Assembly (NCBI GenBank): GCA_014360565.1 | Contig: JACIXH010000021.1 | Span: 1-40,576, forward strand | Reading direction: 5' to 3' | Origin: Nocardia sp. | GTDB taxonomy: Bacteria; Actinomycetota; Actinomycetes; Mycobacteriales; Mycobacteriaceae | Length of the DNA stretch: 40,576 bases | Part shown: positions 33,101 to 38,894 of the stretch, piece after piece | How positions within the stretch are numbered: the first letter of the stretch is position 1 | Layout: every line of letters starts with the position of its first letter | The notes under the pieces: generated by a model | The model's input: only the letters and a program-made list of their open reading frames with translations | The model's database searches: none | What the model was told of the DNA's origin: nothing | Translations under genes and position numbers: made by a program

Positions 33101-35953
33101 CGCGGACACGCCGGGCAGGGCGCCGAGGGTTGCCTCGACTTCACCCAGCTCCACGCGATAGCCGCGTACCTTGATCTGCGCGTCGGCGCGCCCGAGGTAG
33201 TCGTAGCCGTGGCCGGGTAGCCACCGTGCCCGGTCGCCGGTGCGATACAAGCGCTCGCCCACCGCGAACGGATCGGCGACGAACCGTTCCGCCGTCACGG
33301 CCACGCGGCCGAGGTAACCGCGGGCCAATTGCGGTCCCGCCAAATATAATTCGCCGACCTCGCCATCGGGTACCAGTTGCAGCGCGCCGTCGAGGAGATA
33401 GGCGCGTGTGCCTGCGAGCGGACCGCCGACATGCGGCAACACACCGGTGACCGGCGCGCTGAGCGCGTCGACGGTGGCCTCCGTCGGCCCGTACATATTG
33501 CGGGCGGCCACCTTCGACGCGACGATGACCGACCACAGCGCAGGCGGGGTCGCCTCGCCGCCGAGCAGCAGCAGCTCGGGACGGTGCGCGCTGCCGAGCA
33601 GCCCGTTGTCGATCAGGGCGATCGCCATCGACGGCGTGGTGTCCACGACATCGATGCCGTCGGCACGCAAGGCGGCGATCTGCGCGGCGGCGTCCTTCTG
33701 GATATCGGTGTCGTACAGGTGGACTCGGTGTCCGCACCACAGCCACAGCAGCTGATCCAGCGCTGCGTCGAAGGCGAAGGAGTAGGTGTGCGCGATACGC
33801 AGCTGCCGCCCGCCCGCGCGTTCGGCGGTGTCGGCGTAGACGGTGCAGCGGTGATGGTGCAGCAGCTGGGCCATCGCGCCGCACGAGATCTGCACACCCT
33901 TGGGCTTTCCGGTGGAGCCCGAGGTGTACACGACGTAGGCCAGATGCGCGTCCGCGCGTGGCGCGGCGAGTTCGTCGATCGTCAGCGGGCCGCTGGGAAG
34001 ATCGGCGATGGCGGATCGAATCCTCTTGTCCGACAGCCTGACCAGTGCGATCGTTCCTGTCGCTTCGGTGGTCTGGCCGTCGCCCGGCTCGGGCGCCACA
34101 GGCAGGTCGGCGGGTGCCGTGCCGTCCGTCGCGGCAATCGAAGTCGGCGCCCCGGATCGATCGGCGCGGTCGCCCTTGCTGATCGGGGCGGGCGACTCGG
34201 GCCGATGCGCGAAGACTGTGTCCGCGACGACGTCGTGGGTCAGGATCAGCACCGGTGCGGCGTCGTCGATGATGTCGGCGAGGCGCTGCGCCGGGTGCCC
34301 GATGTCGAGGATCAGGAACGCCGCGCCGGCATGGCGCACCGCGAGCAAGGCCACCACCAGATCGACGGTGCGCGGCAACGCGATGCCGACGATGTCCTCG
34401 GGGCCGGCGCCGCGGCCGCGCAGGTATCGGGCCAACCGGTGCACTCTGGCGCCGAGCTCGGCGGCGTCGAGGCGGACGGCGCCGTCGACCAGCACGATGT
34501 CGTCGGCCTGTGCCGCGATCATGCGATCGAAGACCTCGACAACGTCCTCGGGACGTCCGGGCAGCGCGGCACCGGCGCGATCATCGGCGATATTCGCGCC
34601 GATCTCGGCCTGGTACAGGGTGATCGCACCCACGGGGCGCTGTGCCGCGTCGACCAGTTCGGTGATCATCGCGACCAGCGCGTCCATCCGCCGCCGCACC
34701 GTGGCGGCATCCAGCGACCGCGCGTCGACCTCGAAGCCGAGCTGGATCCGGTCTCCGGACAGGGGGGTGACGGTCAGGCCCAGATCTTCCGGCGGCCCAC
34801 CGGCGACATTGCGCAGCGTGCCGGTGGCGCCGTCGAAGTCGAGGGCGAAATCGAACGCCTTGAGGTTGATCCCGATGCCGTGCAACAGTGCCCCGGTCTG
34901 CGCACCGCCGAATTCACGAGCCAGGTCCTCGCCCCGGAAGCGCTGGTGGGCGCGCATCTCCCGCAGCGCGTCGGCCACCCGCTTCCCGAGGTCGCCGAGG
35001 CGATTCTGGCTCGACACCGGAATCCGCAGCGGCAGCACATTGACCGCCATGGACGGGGTGGTGAGCGCGGTCTTGCCGACCCGGGCCATCACCGGCAGCG
35101 CGATCACGACATCGGTGTCGCCGAGCAATCGGTGCACGAATGCCACGTAGCCCGCGACGAGCGCATCGGCCCAGGTGATGCCCGCGGTCGTGGCCGCCGC
35201 CTTGACGCGCGCCACCAGGGCGGCATCGAGGACGGTGCGCACCTCGTGGGTCTGCTCGACCACGCCGTCGGGCGCGCGCCCACGCCCGTCCAGCGGCGGC
35301 AGCGGCGTGAGCCGGTCGCGCCAATAGTCGCGGTCGTGCTGATGTGACGGGCTGCCACGGTATTCGAGGTCCTCGGCCACCAGTGTCTCGATCGAGCCCC
35401 ACCGCAGGCGCGGTACGTCACCGCCGCGACGCAGCGCGGTGTAGTGGGCGGCGACCCGGCGCGACACCATGGCTGCGCTGTAGCCGTCGATGATCAGGTG
35501 GTGGTAGAGCTGGATGCACCACACCTCGTGGTCGGTCAGGCGCAGCAGCGTATAGGTGTAGAGCTGGCGGTCGACCATGGCGCGGCACGAGGTGGCGGAG
35601 CGTTCACGCTCGGCGGCGACCAGCCGATGCGCCGCCGCGACCGGGTCGGCCTCGTCGCGCAGATCGACCAGCGGCCGCAGTTCGGGCGCCAGCTCGGTGA
35701 TCCGCTGGCGCGGCCCCTCCGCGGTTTCGGTGAATCGCAGTCGCATCGTGTCGGTTTCGACGATGGTGCACCGAATCGCGGTGTCCAGCACTGTGACATC
35801 GATGGGGTCGGGCCCGGCGATCTCGAGCACTTCGCCGACCATGTAGCTGAGCGAGTCGGGGTCGAGGCGCTGGGCATTCCAGATGCCCAGTTGTGCTCCG
35901 GTGAGTGGTAATCCGGGATGCTCGGCGCTGACGTCCCGTTCTACCGATCCCAC
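27122..35953 (-). CDS. dhbF: Dimodular catecholate-siderophore NRPS (C-A-T-E-C-A-T-TE)
   Basis: A 2943-residue synthetase. C1 (about 15-440; HHLIIDGYS at 151) resembles the EntF domain that accepts dihydroxybenzoyl from an aryl carrier. A1 (about 470-965; YTSGSTGKPKG at 676, YGPTE at 821). T1 (FFGLGGDSI, Ser1064). E (about 1090-1540; HVVVDG at His1280, EGHGRE, LLNYLGRF) makes residue 1 D-configured. C2 (about 1570-2000; HHLVIDGWS at 1778). A2 (about 2070-2570; FTSGSTGAPKG at 2245, YGPTE at 2385). T2 (RGGHSLL, Ser2652). TE (about 2690-2943; GYSLGG, Ser2793). By hand-made alignment to GrsA the A1 pocket reads DADDLGMVDK (acidic, suggesting a basic residue) and A2 reads DAMWLGFIGK (not the known Ser or Thr codes). 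GTG 35953 follows AAGGAG. Extra Ala/Pro/Ser/Thr-rich loops occur in A1 (about 582-635) and E (about 1204-1239). The layout equals the chrysobactin and vanchrobactin synthetases. Confidence 0.95.
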   Translation of the reverse strand: MGSVERDVSAEHPGLPLTGAQLGIWNAQRLDPDSLSYMVGEVLEIAGPDPIDVTVLDTAIRCTIVETDTMRLRFTETAEGPRQRITELAPELRPLVDLRDEADPVAAAHRLVAAERERSATSCRAMVDRQLYTYTLLRLTDHEVWCIQLYHHLIIDGYSAAMVSRRVAAHYTALRRGGDVPRLRWGSIETLVAEDLEYRGSPSHQHDRDYWRDRLTPLPPLDGRGRAPDGVVEQTHEVRTVLDAALVARVKAAATTAGITWADALVAGYVAFVHRLLGDTDVVIALPVMARVGKTALTTPSMAVNVLPLRIPVSSQNRLGDLGKRVADALREMRAHQRFRGEDLAREFGGAQTGALLHGIGINLKAFDFALDFDGATGTLRNVAGGPPEDLGLTVTPLSGDRIQLGFEVDARSLDAATVRRRMDALVAMITELVDAAQRPVGAITLYQAEIGANIADDRAGAALPGRPEDVVEVFDRMIAAQADDIVLVDGAVRLDAAELGARVHRLARYLRGRGAGPEDIVGIALPRTVDLVVALLAVRHAGAAFLILDIGHPAQRLADIIDDAAPVLILTHDVVADTVFAHRPESPAPISKGDRADRSGAPTSIAATDGTAPADLPVAPEPGDGQTTEATGTIALVRLSDKRIRSAIADLPSGPLTIDELAAPRADAHLAYVVYTSGSTGKPKGVQISCGAMAQLLHHHRCTVYADTAERAGGRQLRIAHTYSFAFDAALDQLLWLWCGHRVHLYDTDIQKDAAAQIAALRADGIDVVDTTPSMAIALIDNGLLGSAHRPELLLLGGEATPPALWSVIVASKVAARNMYGPTEATVDALSAPVTGVLPHVGGPLAGTRAYLLDGALQLVPDGEVGELYLAGPQLARGYLGRVAVTAERFVADPFAVGERLYRTGDRARWLPGHGYDYLGRADAQIKVRGYRVELGEVEATLGALPGVSAAAATVGKSGDSTRLVGYLVPEAGRTLDADELRHRLTTLVPDHLVPSALVVLDALPTTVNGKLDRAALPAPQLTSTGRPPRTEPERALCGVVADVLGVPQVNATDDFFGLGGDSITAIGVSSRLRALGWAVPPKTLLAQRDLAAIAAAAEVAEAQSATLTPDEPTGPVPIPPMVAALLEANTSHTAIAGYAQWTALTLHEDLTLDHLTTGLQTLLDRHDALRLVLDESATGPRLVVTGVGTVRAGDLVVEMLCDEPRPIRAEAPDSSGGAGDPAPLSTAGAAGHPTAALIESVASGLAAELDPATGVEIRAALVRTAPGVADRLVLVANHVVVDGVSWRILVPELYEACAAVRDGRAARLPARGSSWRRHATLLAEAGEAGDHRSELAHWERALGDGTVAPLGARRLDHAVDVVESADRTRTFAAPVVSEALLTTLPAAYRAKTDEVLLAALVLALNAWRHERGEPLEPGRPVAVEGHGREPLRTYTDFAGTVGWFTSEFPVWTPATAIDDPEGLAEAMSGGAAAGRLLRAVKEAKRAVPGNGVGYGVLRSLDPQTSPRLTARPAPEVLLNYLGRFGGGGALGWSLPEHDAFAVTEPPEKALTEVLSLNVFVHEPTAGQSGAARLAVEWTAASRILDARQVADIQRHFELALEAFAAHAMLFPGGLTPSDCAGLPVTQETVDTLEAVHGPLAELLPLSPLQEGLLFHAIRDGAYDVYTLSARVDLHGPLDGPRLSAAFDTVVGRHPTMAAAFHYAGLNQPVQAVPRAVGMPWREVDLSGLPLRTARAAADRLEAEATRHRFAVDRSPMLRATLIRMPDDAHRLVLNTHHLVIDGWSTPIVLREVLATYHGDELPAPAPYSDYLAWIGARDRDAVRAAWSRRLAGFAEPTLVRTDTLREREFRQWQVPLPAALATELAELGRRRGLTMNTLVQGTWALVLAALTGRSDVVFGATVSGRPAELPGVSGMVGLFANTVPVRCAFDPERALLEQWAELQENQFAMQEFDHAGLAEIERIARLGTLFDTLVAFENFPNSGAGQPESHQLRRGEFHNHGSTHYPMTLIAPPGAQLELVIWYDRAAVADATLARISERISAILTAVTTTAEVRPEPFLEMLTPGPATAPVPAATSHARVSPASSTTGFPNGQSVSTASDAVRPDPRGTTLAVWGIPADPTAPAITAEGVTIDFQEFGARANRLARWLISHGVGPETVVAVAMARTIDSVVTAHAICRAGGVYLPVDPEQPAQRVDKILGTASPTLVLRSLAEVDTEGFADTELTDADRLSPLRPANTACLLFTSGSTGAPKGVSLSHAAIISTFEWLHRECRFGPGDTMLYRTPPIFDASLMEMLLPLHVGARIVLTRPGGHRDPYYQAQLMSTERVTAMWMTTSMLTVLAEEADLSGCTDLRCVLTGGEVLPPATAQRMRALTGTAVYNFYGPTEAAIGFTFHRTVDADTASVPVGAPADAIRILDDQLRPVPEGTTGELYMTGVRLARGYLSRPDLSAAAFVADPDGNGARMYRTGDLVRLNQRAELEYVGRTDSQVKLRGQRIELGDIESALLACAGVAHAVVLLREDTPGDQRLVAYLMPNSGVTLDTEAVREQTRKTLPAYMIPSAFVVLDHIPRTATEKIARQELPTPEAAASTDTRPGPTARTVDSVGTTHTESVTAQDLGMLDTIRAAMAAVLSVDDIGADDDFFDRGGHSLLAVRLIGRLTRVDLPVVLDDVFTAPTPRGLAARIGAVDPSAPRPADGLASLGRRLDPVLELRAEGSVPPLFCIHQIGGTAWKYAPLARLLRAERPIIGLQMPQLTEPGYRTRTLDDLAQYYLAAVRRIQPRGPYHLFGYSLGGNLAHAMAAILEAEGEQIAFVGLLDSHPLSNLTDRAAATLADPAGMDALLPEIAEYAPELAVVVRNAATELLRMVTESDSPRYSGPMSMYCADTGDEPERVHAQMTGWKAAGAQLVVRRLPYSHNDIATPTGWIEVAALLDVDPAIRT

Positions 35954-36031
35954 AGCAACTCCTTCATCAACGTTCTTGCCCCTCCCTCGTGCCGCGATGG
36001 CTCGACGAGCCCAGCGGATTCGAGGCAGGGG

Positions 36032-36050
36032 TTAGGTTAGCCTAAGTTTG
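36032..36050 (-). promoter_or_regulatory. Iron box (DtxR/IdeR type) upstream of the NRPS
   Basis: On the minus strand the site reads CAAACTTAGGCTAACCTAA. It matches the recalled 19-base IdeR/DmdR consensus TTAGGTTAGGCTAACCTAA at about 15 positions, with the last 14 bases identical. It lies 79 bases upstream of the NRPS start, so transcription of the NRPS and binding protein is probably repressed by Fe(II)-loaded repressor. Confidence 0.85.
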
Positions 36051-36070
36051 ATTAGAACAGCAGATAGTGA

Positions 36071-36093
36071 CCCGCGTCACCGCGTGACGCGGG
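36071..36093 (-). terminator. Hairpin after dhbB
   Basis: A perfect 10-bp stem (CCCGCGTCAC, loop CGC, GTGACGCGGG) sits immediately past the dhbB stop and upstream of the NRPS iron box. It separates the dhbA-dhbC-dhbB unit from the NRPS unit. There is no strong T-tract. Confidence 0.65.
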
Positions 36094-36096
36094 CGG

Positions 36097-36753
36097 TCAG
36101 GCGTCTGCTTCGATCCGGGTCGGGTCCAGCTGTCGCAGCAGATCCTCGGTGCCGGTGACCGCGCCGCAGCGCCGCGCCACATAGTTCAGCGCCATCACGT
36201 GCTCGTCGCGGCTGAAGTCCGCGGTGGCGTCGTGCACGAGGAACGGGCGCACATCGCCCATGAAAGCCTCGGCGGCACTGAGCATGCAGCCCATGTGCGT
36301 GTAGACGCCGGTGACCAGGAGCTGATCACGCCGGTAGTAGCCGAGCAGCTCACGCAGGTCGGTGCGCTGGAACGCCGAGTACCGCCACTTGGTGACCTGG
36401 ATGTCGCGAGGTTCCGGGGCGATGGCGTTGATGACCTGGGTGTCGGCGCCCTCGGCCATTCCGCTGCCCCAGAAGTCGGCGAGGATGCCACGCCGGGAGG
36501 GGTGCTGGTTGCCGGGCTGCATCGTGTAGATCACCGGGATGTCGAGCTCGTGGCAGCGGTCGCGCAGCCGGGCGATGTTGGTGATCAGCGTGCGGGCCGG
36601 ATCGCGATGCACGTCGTAGGCGTCGAGGAAGTACTGCTGCATGTCGTGGATCAGCAGCGCGCACCGTCCGGGTTCGGCCGTCCAGTCGACCTGGGCCGGG
36701 ATGAACTCGTCGGCGCCCGGCATCGGATAGGGCGCGATCGGGGGGATAGGCAT
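36097..36753 (-). CDS. dhbB: Isochorismatase without aryl carrier domain
   Basis: A 218-residue enzyme that hydrolyses isochorismate to 2,3-dihydro-2,3-dihydroxybenzoate and pyruvate. It matches the N-terminal half of EntB/DhbB: IPPIAPYPMPGADEFIP, the catalytic Asp in LLIHDMQQYF, Lys in VTKWRYSAFQRTDL, and TGVYTHMGCMLSAAEAFM. EntB and DhbB are about 285-312 residues because they carry a C-terminal aryl carrier protein; here the frame stops right after the catalytic domain (EADA) and no carrier sequence follows in any frame before the hairpin and iron box. ATG 36753 lies 30 bases downstream of dhbC. Confidence 0.94.
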   Translation of the reverse strand: MPIPPIAPYPMPGADEFIPAQVDWTAEPGRCALLIHDMQQYFLDAYDVHRDPARTLITNIARLRDRCHELDIPVIYTMQPGNQHPSRRGILADFWGSGMAEGADTQVINAIAPEPRDIQVTKWRYSAFQRTDLRELLGYYRRDQLLVTGVYTHMGCMLSAAEAFMGDVRPFLVHDATADFSRDEHVMALNYVARRCGAVTGTEDLLRQLDPTRIEADA

Positions 36754-36783
36754 GTCGGTCTCTCGTTCGGGTGGAAGTCGGGG

Positions 36784-37932
36784 TCAGCCGACGGTGACGG
36801 GCAGATCCGCGATACCGAGCGGACCGAGGATGCGCTGGAATTTGCCGGTGGTCTCGGCCAGTTCGGCGGCCGGATCGGACGCGGCCACGATGCCGCCACC
36901 CGCGTGCGCGAGCAGCGTGGTGCCGTCGGCGGACAGCTCGGCGCAGCGGATGCTCACCATCCACTCGCCGTTGCCGTCGGCATCGCACCAGCCGACCGCA
37001 CCCGCGTAGAAGCCGCGTTCGCCTTCGAGCTCGGCGATCAGGCGCGCCGCGGCCCCTGTGGGGGTGCCGCAGATCGCGGGGGTGGGGTGCAGCGCCACCG
37101 CGAGTTCGAGTGCGGACGGCCCGGCGAGGGGGACCGTCGCCGAGATCGGGGTCCCGAGATGCCACATCGCCGGGGTGGCGGTCAGTTCCGGTGTGGGAGT
37201 GTCGACATCGGCGCACCGATCGCGGAGGACGGCGGCGACCTGGTCGGTCACATAGCGGTGTTCGGCGTGGTCCTTGGTCGAGGTGAGCAGGGCGTCGGCC
37301 GCACCACGGTCGGCCTCGGCATCGTCGGGAACGCGGCGGGCCGAGCCTGCCAGCGGATGGCTGAGCACCTTGTTGCCGGTGCGGCGCACCAGGATCTCCG
37401 GGCTGGAGCCGACGAGGTGGCAGCCGGGATATCGCCCACCGGCCGCGGAGAGGTCGACCAGGAAACCGTTCGACAGTGGGTCGGAGGCGACCATCAGGTC
37501 CAGGATGTCCAGCGCGCGGACGGGAGCGGCGGCGACGGCCCGAATTGCGCGGGCCAGCACAACTTTACGGATCGGATGGGCTGTATTGGCGAGCAGTTCG
37601 ACGGCCGCCGCGACCCGGCGCTGGTGTTCCTCCGGCGCGGGCACCGCTTCGTCGAGTTCGAACCGGGGCACCGTGACATGGGGCCGGGGCAGGTGCGGCG
37701 AGTCGGTGACCGTCACCGAGTCCGGCGCCCACAGTGCCGTCGGCGCACCGGGGGTGAAGGGCAGCGCGCCGACGATGTGGCTGATCCGGCCGCTGCGCAG
37801 CGCTGTCACCGCGTCGTGTGCCGAATGGAAGACCGTCCCGCCCGCGGACGCGGACACGGTCCGCCGCGGACGGGACAGCACGAACGCGGGGTCTGAAGTG
37901 TCGGTACTGATGGTGATCACCCTTTCGGTCAC
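36784..37932 (-). CDS. dhbC: Isochorismate synthase
   Basis: A 382-residue chorismate-utilising enzyme that converts chorismate to isochorismate, the first committed step to 2,3-dihydroxybenzoate. Motifs run in order: HPIRKVVLARAIRAV-like segment, PGCHLVGSSPEILVRRTGNK, HPLAGSARRVPDD, TATPAMWHLGTPI, and the C-terminal active site PTPAICGTPTGAA to ECEGERGFYAG-like ELEGERGFYAGAVGWCDADG. The length fits EntC/DhbC. GTG 37932 overlaps the dhbA stop (GTGA), so the genes are translationally coupled. Confidence 0.94.
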   Translation of the reverse strand: MTERVITISTDTSDPAFVLSRPRRTVSASAGGTVFHSAHDAVTALRSGRISHIVGALPFTPGAPTALWAPDSVTVTDSPHLPRPHVTVPRFELDEAVPAPEEHQRRVAAAVELLANTAHPIRKVVLARAIRAVAAAPVRALDILDLMVASDPLSNGFLVDLSAAGGRYPGCHLVGSSPEILVRRTGNKVLSHPLAGSARRVPDDAEADRGAADALLTSTKDHAEHRYVTDQVAAVLRDRCADVDTPTPELTATPAMWHLGTPISATVPLAGPSALELAVALHPTPAICGTPTGAAARLIAELEGERGFYAGAVGWCDADGNGEWMVSIRCAELSADGTTLLAHAGGGIVAASDPAAELAETTGKFQRILGPLGIADLPVTVG

Positions 37933-38807
37933 ATGTCTAGCGTTGCGCCACCGTCGACCCGCAGGTCGTGCATGGTGATGTGGCGGGCGCCGTCGGAGGC
38001 CAGGAAGTGGACGGCCGAGGCGATGTCGGCGGGGGCGGCGATGCGGCGCAACGGGATTCCGAGCCGGTAGGCGGCGGGATCACCGTCGAGCAACGCGTGC
38101 TGAGCGGCATCGTCGAGCGGTGTGCCGCCGAACATGTCGCGCAGCATGGCCGTGTCGGTGGAGCCGGGGGACACCAGGTTGACGCGCACGCCCAGCGGAG
38201 CCACTTGCAGCGCGAGGGATCTGGTGAACGACGCGGCGGCGGCCTTCGCGGCGCCGTAGGCGGCCATGCCGACCCGGGGCGCGGCCGCGGCGTTGGAGGA
38301 GATCACGACGATCGATCCCCTGCCCGCGGCGGCCATCTCGGTGGCGGCGCGCTGGGTGACCAGCATGGTCCCGGTGGCATTCACGGTCAGGCAGCGTGTC
38401 CAGTCCGCCGGGTCGAGCTCGAGTGCGGCGCCACCGACCATGACGCCCGCGGCGTGCGCCAGTACCTCGACGGTGCCGTATTCGGCGGTGAGCCGGTCGA
38501 AGGCCGCGCGCACGGCGTCGGCGTCGGTGATGTCGACGGTGACGCCGTGCACGCCGGTGCCGGATGCTGTTGCCGCGACGGCACTTCCGTCGCTGCGATG
38601 AGGGGTGGCATCATCGGAGGGGTGGGTGTGGTTCGCGCTCGCTGCCGTGGCGGCGATGGCGGCGGCGGTCTCGTGCACCGCCGGATCGAGGTCCCACAAC
38701 GAGACGACCCGGTCCTCGGCGGCGAATCGCGCGGCGATCGCGGCCCCGATACCTCCGGCCGCGCCGGTGACGACGACGATCCGCCCACTGGAATCACCAT
38801 TAGACAT
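37929..38807 (-). CDS. dhbA: 2,3-dihydro-2,3-dihydroxybenzoate dehydrogenase
   Basis: A 292-residue short-chain dehydrogenase that oxidises dihydro-DHB to 2,3-dihydroxybenzoate with NAD. Seen are the nucleotide motif VVVTGAAGGIGAAIA, the NAG-equivalent AHAAGVM, the catalytic YGAAKAA, and SPGSTDTAMLRDMF near the substrate lid. It is longer than EntA/DhbA (about 250-260) because of an Ala/Ser/His/Asp-rich insertion at about residues 53-86, between the second beta strand and VDIT. The ATG at 38807 abuts the iron box, with TAGGCT six bases upstream as a -10, so the transcript is probably leaderless. It is the first gene of dhbA-dhbC-dhbB. Confidence 0.92.
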   Translation of the reverse strand: MSNGDSSGRIVVVTGAAGGIGAAIAARFAAEDRVVSLWDLDPAVHETAAAIAATAASANHTHPSDDATPHRSDGSAVAATASGTGVHGVTVDITDADAVRAAFDRLTAEYGTVEVLAHAAGVMVGGAALELDPADWTRCLTVNATGTMLVTQRAATEMAAAGRGSIVVISSNAAAAPRVGMAAYGAAKAAAASFTRSLALQVAPLGVRVNLVSPGSTDTAMLRDMFGGTPLDDAAQHALLDGDPAAYRLGIPLRRIAAPADIASAVHFLASDGARHITMHDLRVDGGATLDM

Positions 38808-38825
38808 GAGGTTAGCCTAACCTGA
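38807..38825. promoter_or_regulatory. Iron box in the dhbA/dhbE divergent promoter
   Basis: TGAGGTTAGCCTAACCTGA contains a perfect palindrome (AGGTTAG, C, CTAACCT at 38809-38823) and matches the recalled IdeR/DmdR consensus at about 16-17 of 19 bases depending on strand. It serves both dhbA (minus) and dhbE (plus) and contains TANNNT hexamers on both strands that could be the -10 elements. Confidence 0.9.
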
Positions 38826-38894
38826 ATCTGTCGTCGAGTGGTTAGCTTCCCTCATAACCTCCGGCGGCGACACCGGAAGGCCCGCTGGAAAGAG

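Noticed and set aside
33377..35347. 656-codon open frame on the plus strand, antisense to the NRPS
   Set aside because: Composition follows the third-codon GC bias of the NRPS on the other strand; the translation (Arg/Gln/Asp/Gly/Val/His-rich) resembles no family and has no ribosome site.
35954..36096. Possible frameshifted aryl carrier domain after dhbB
   Set aside because: The stretch contains a hairpin, the iron box and the NRPS ribosome site; no carrier GGxS motif appears in any frame.
38838..38894. 19-codon N-terminal extension of dhbE
   Set aside because: The added residues are basic and unlike the family, and the region lies only 13 bases past the iron box; GTG 38895 or TTG 38904 gives the expected N-terminus.
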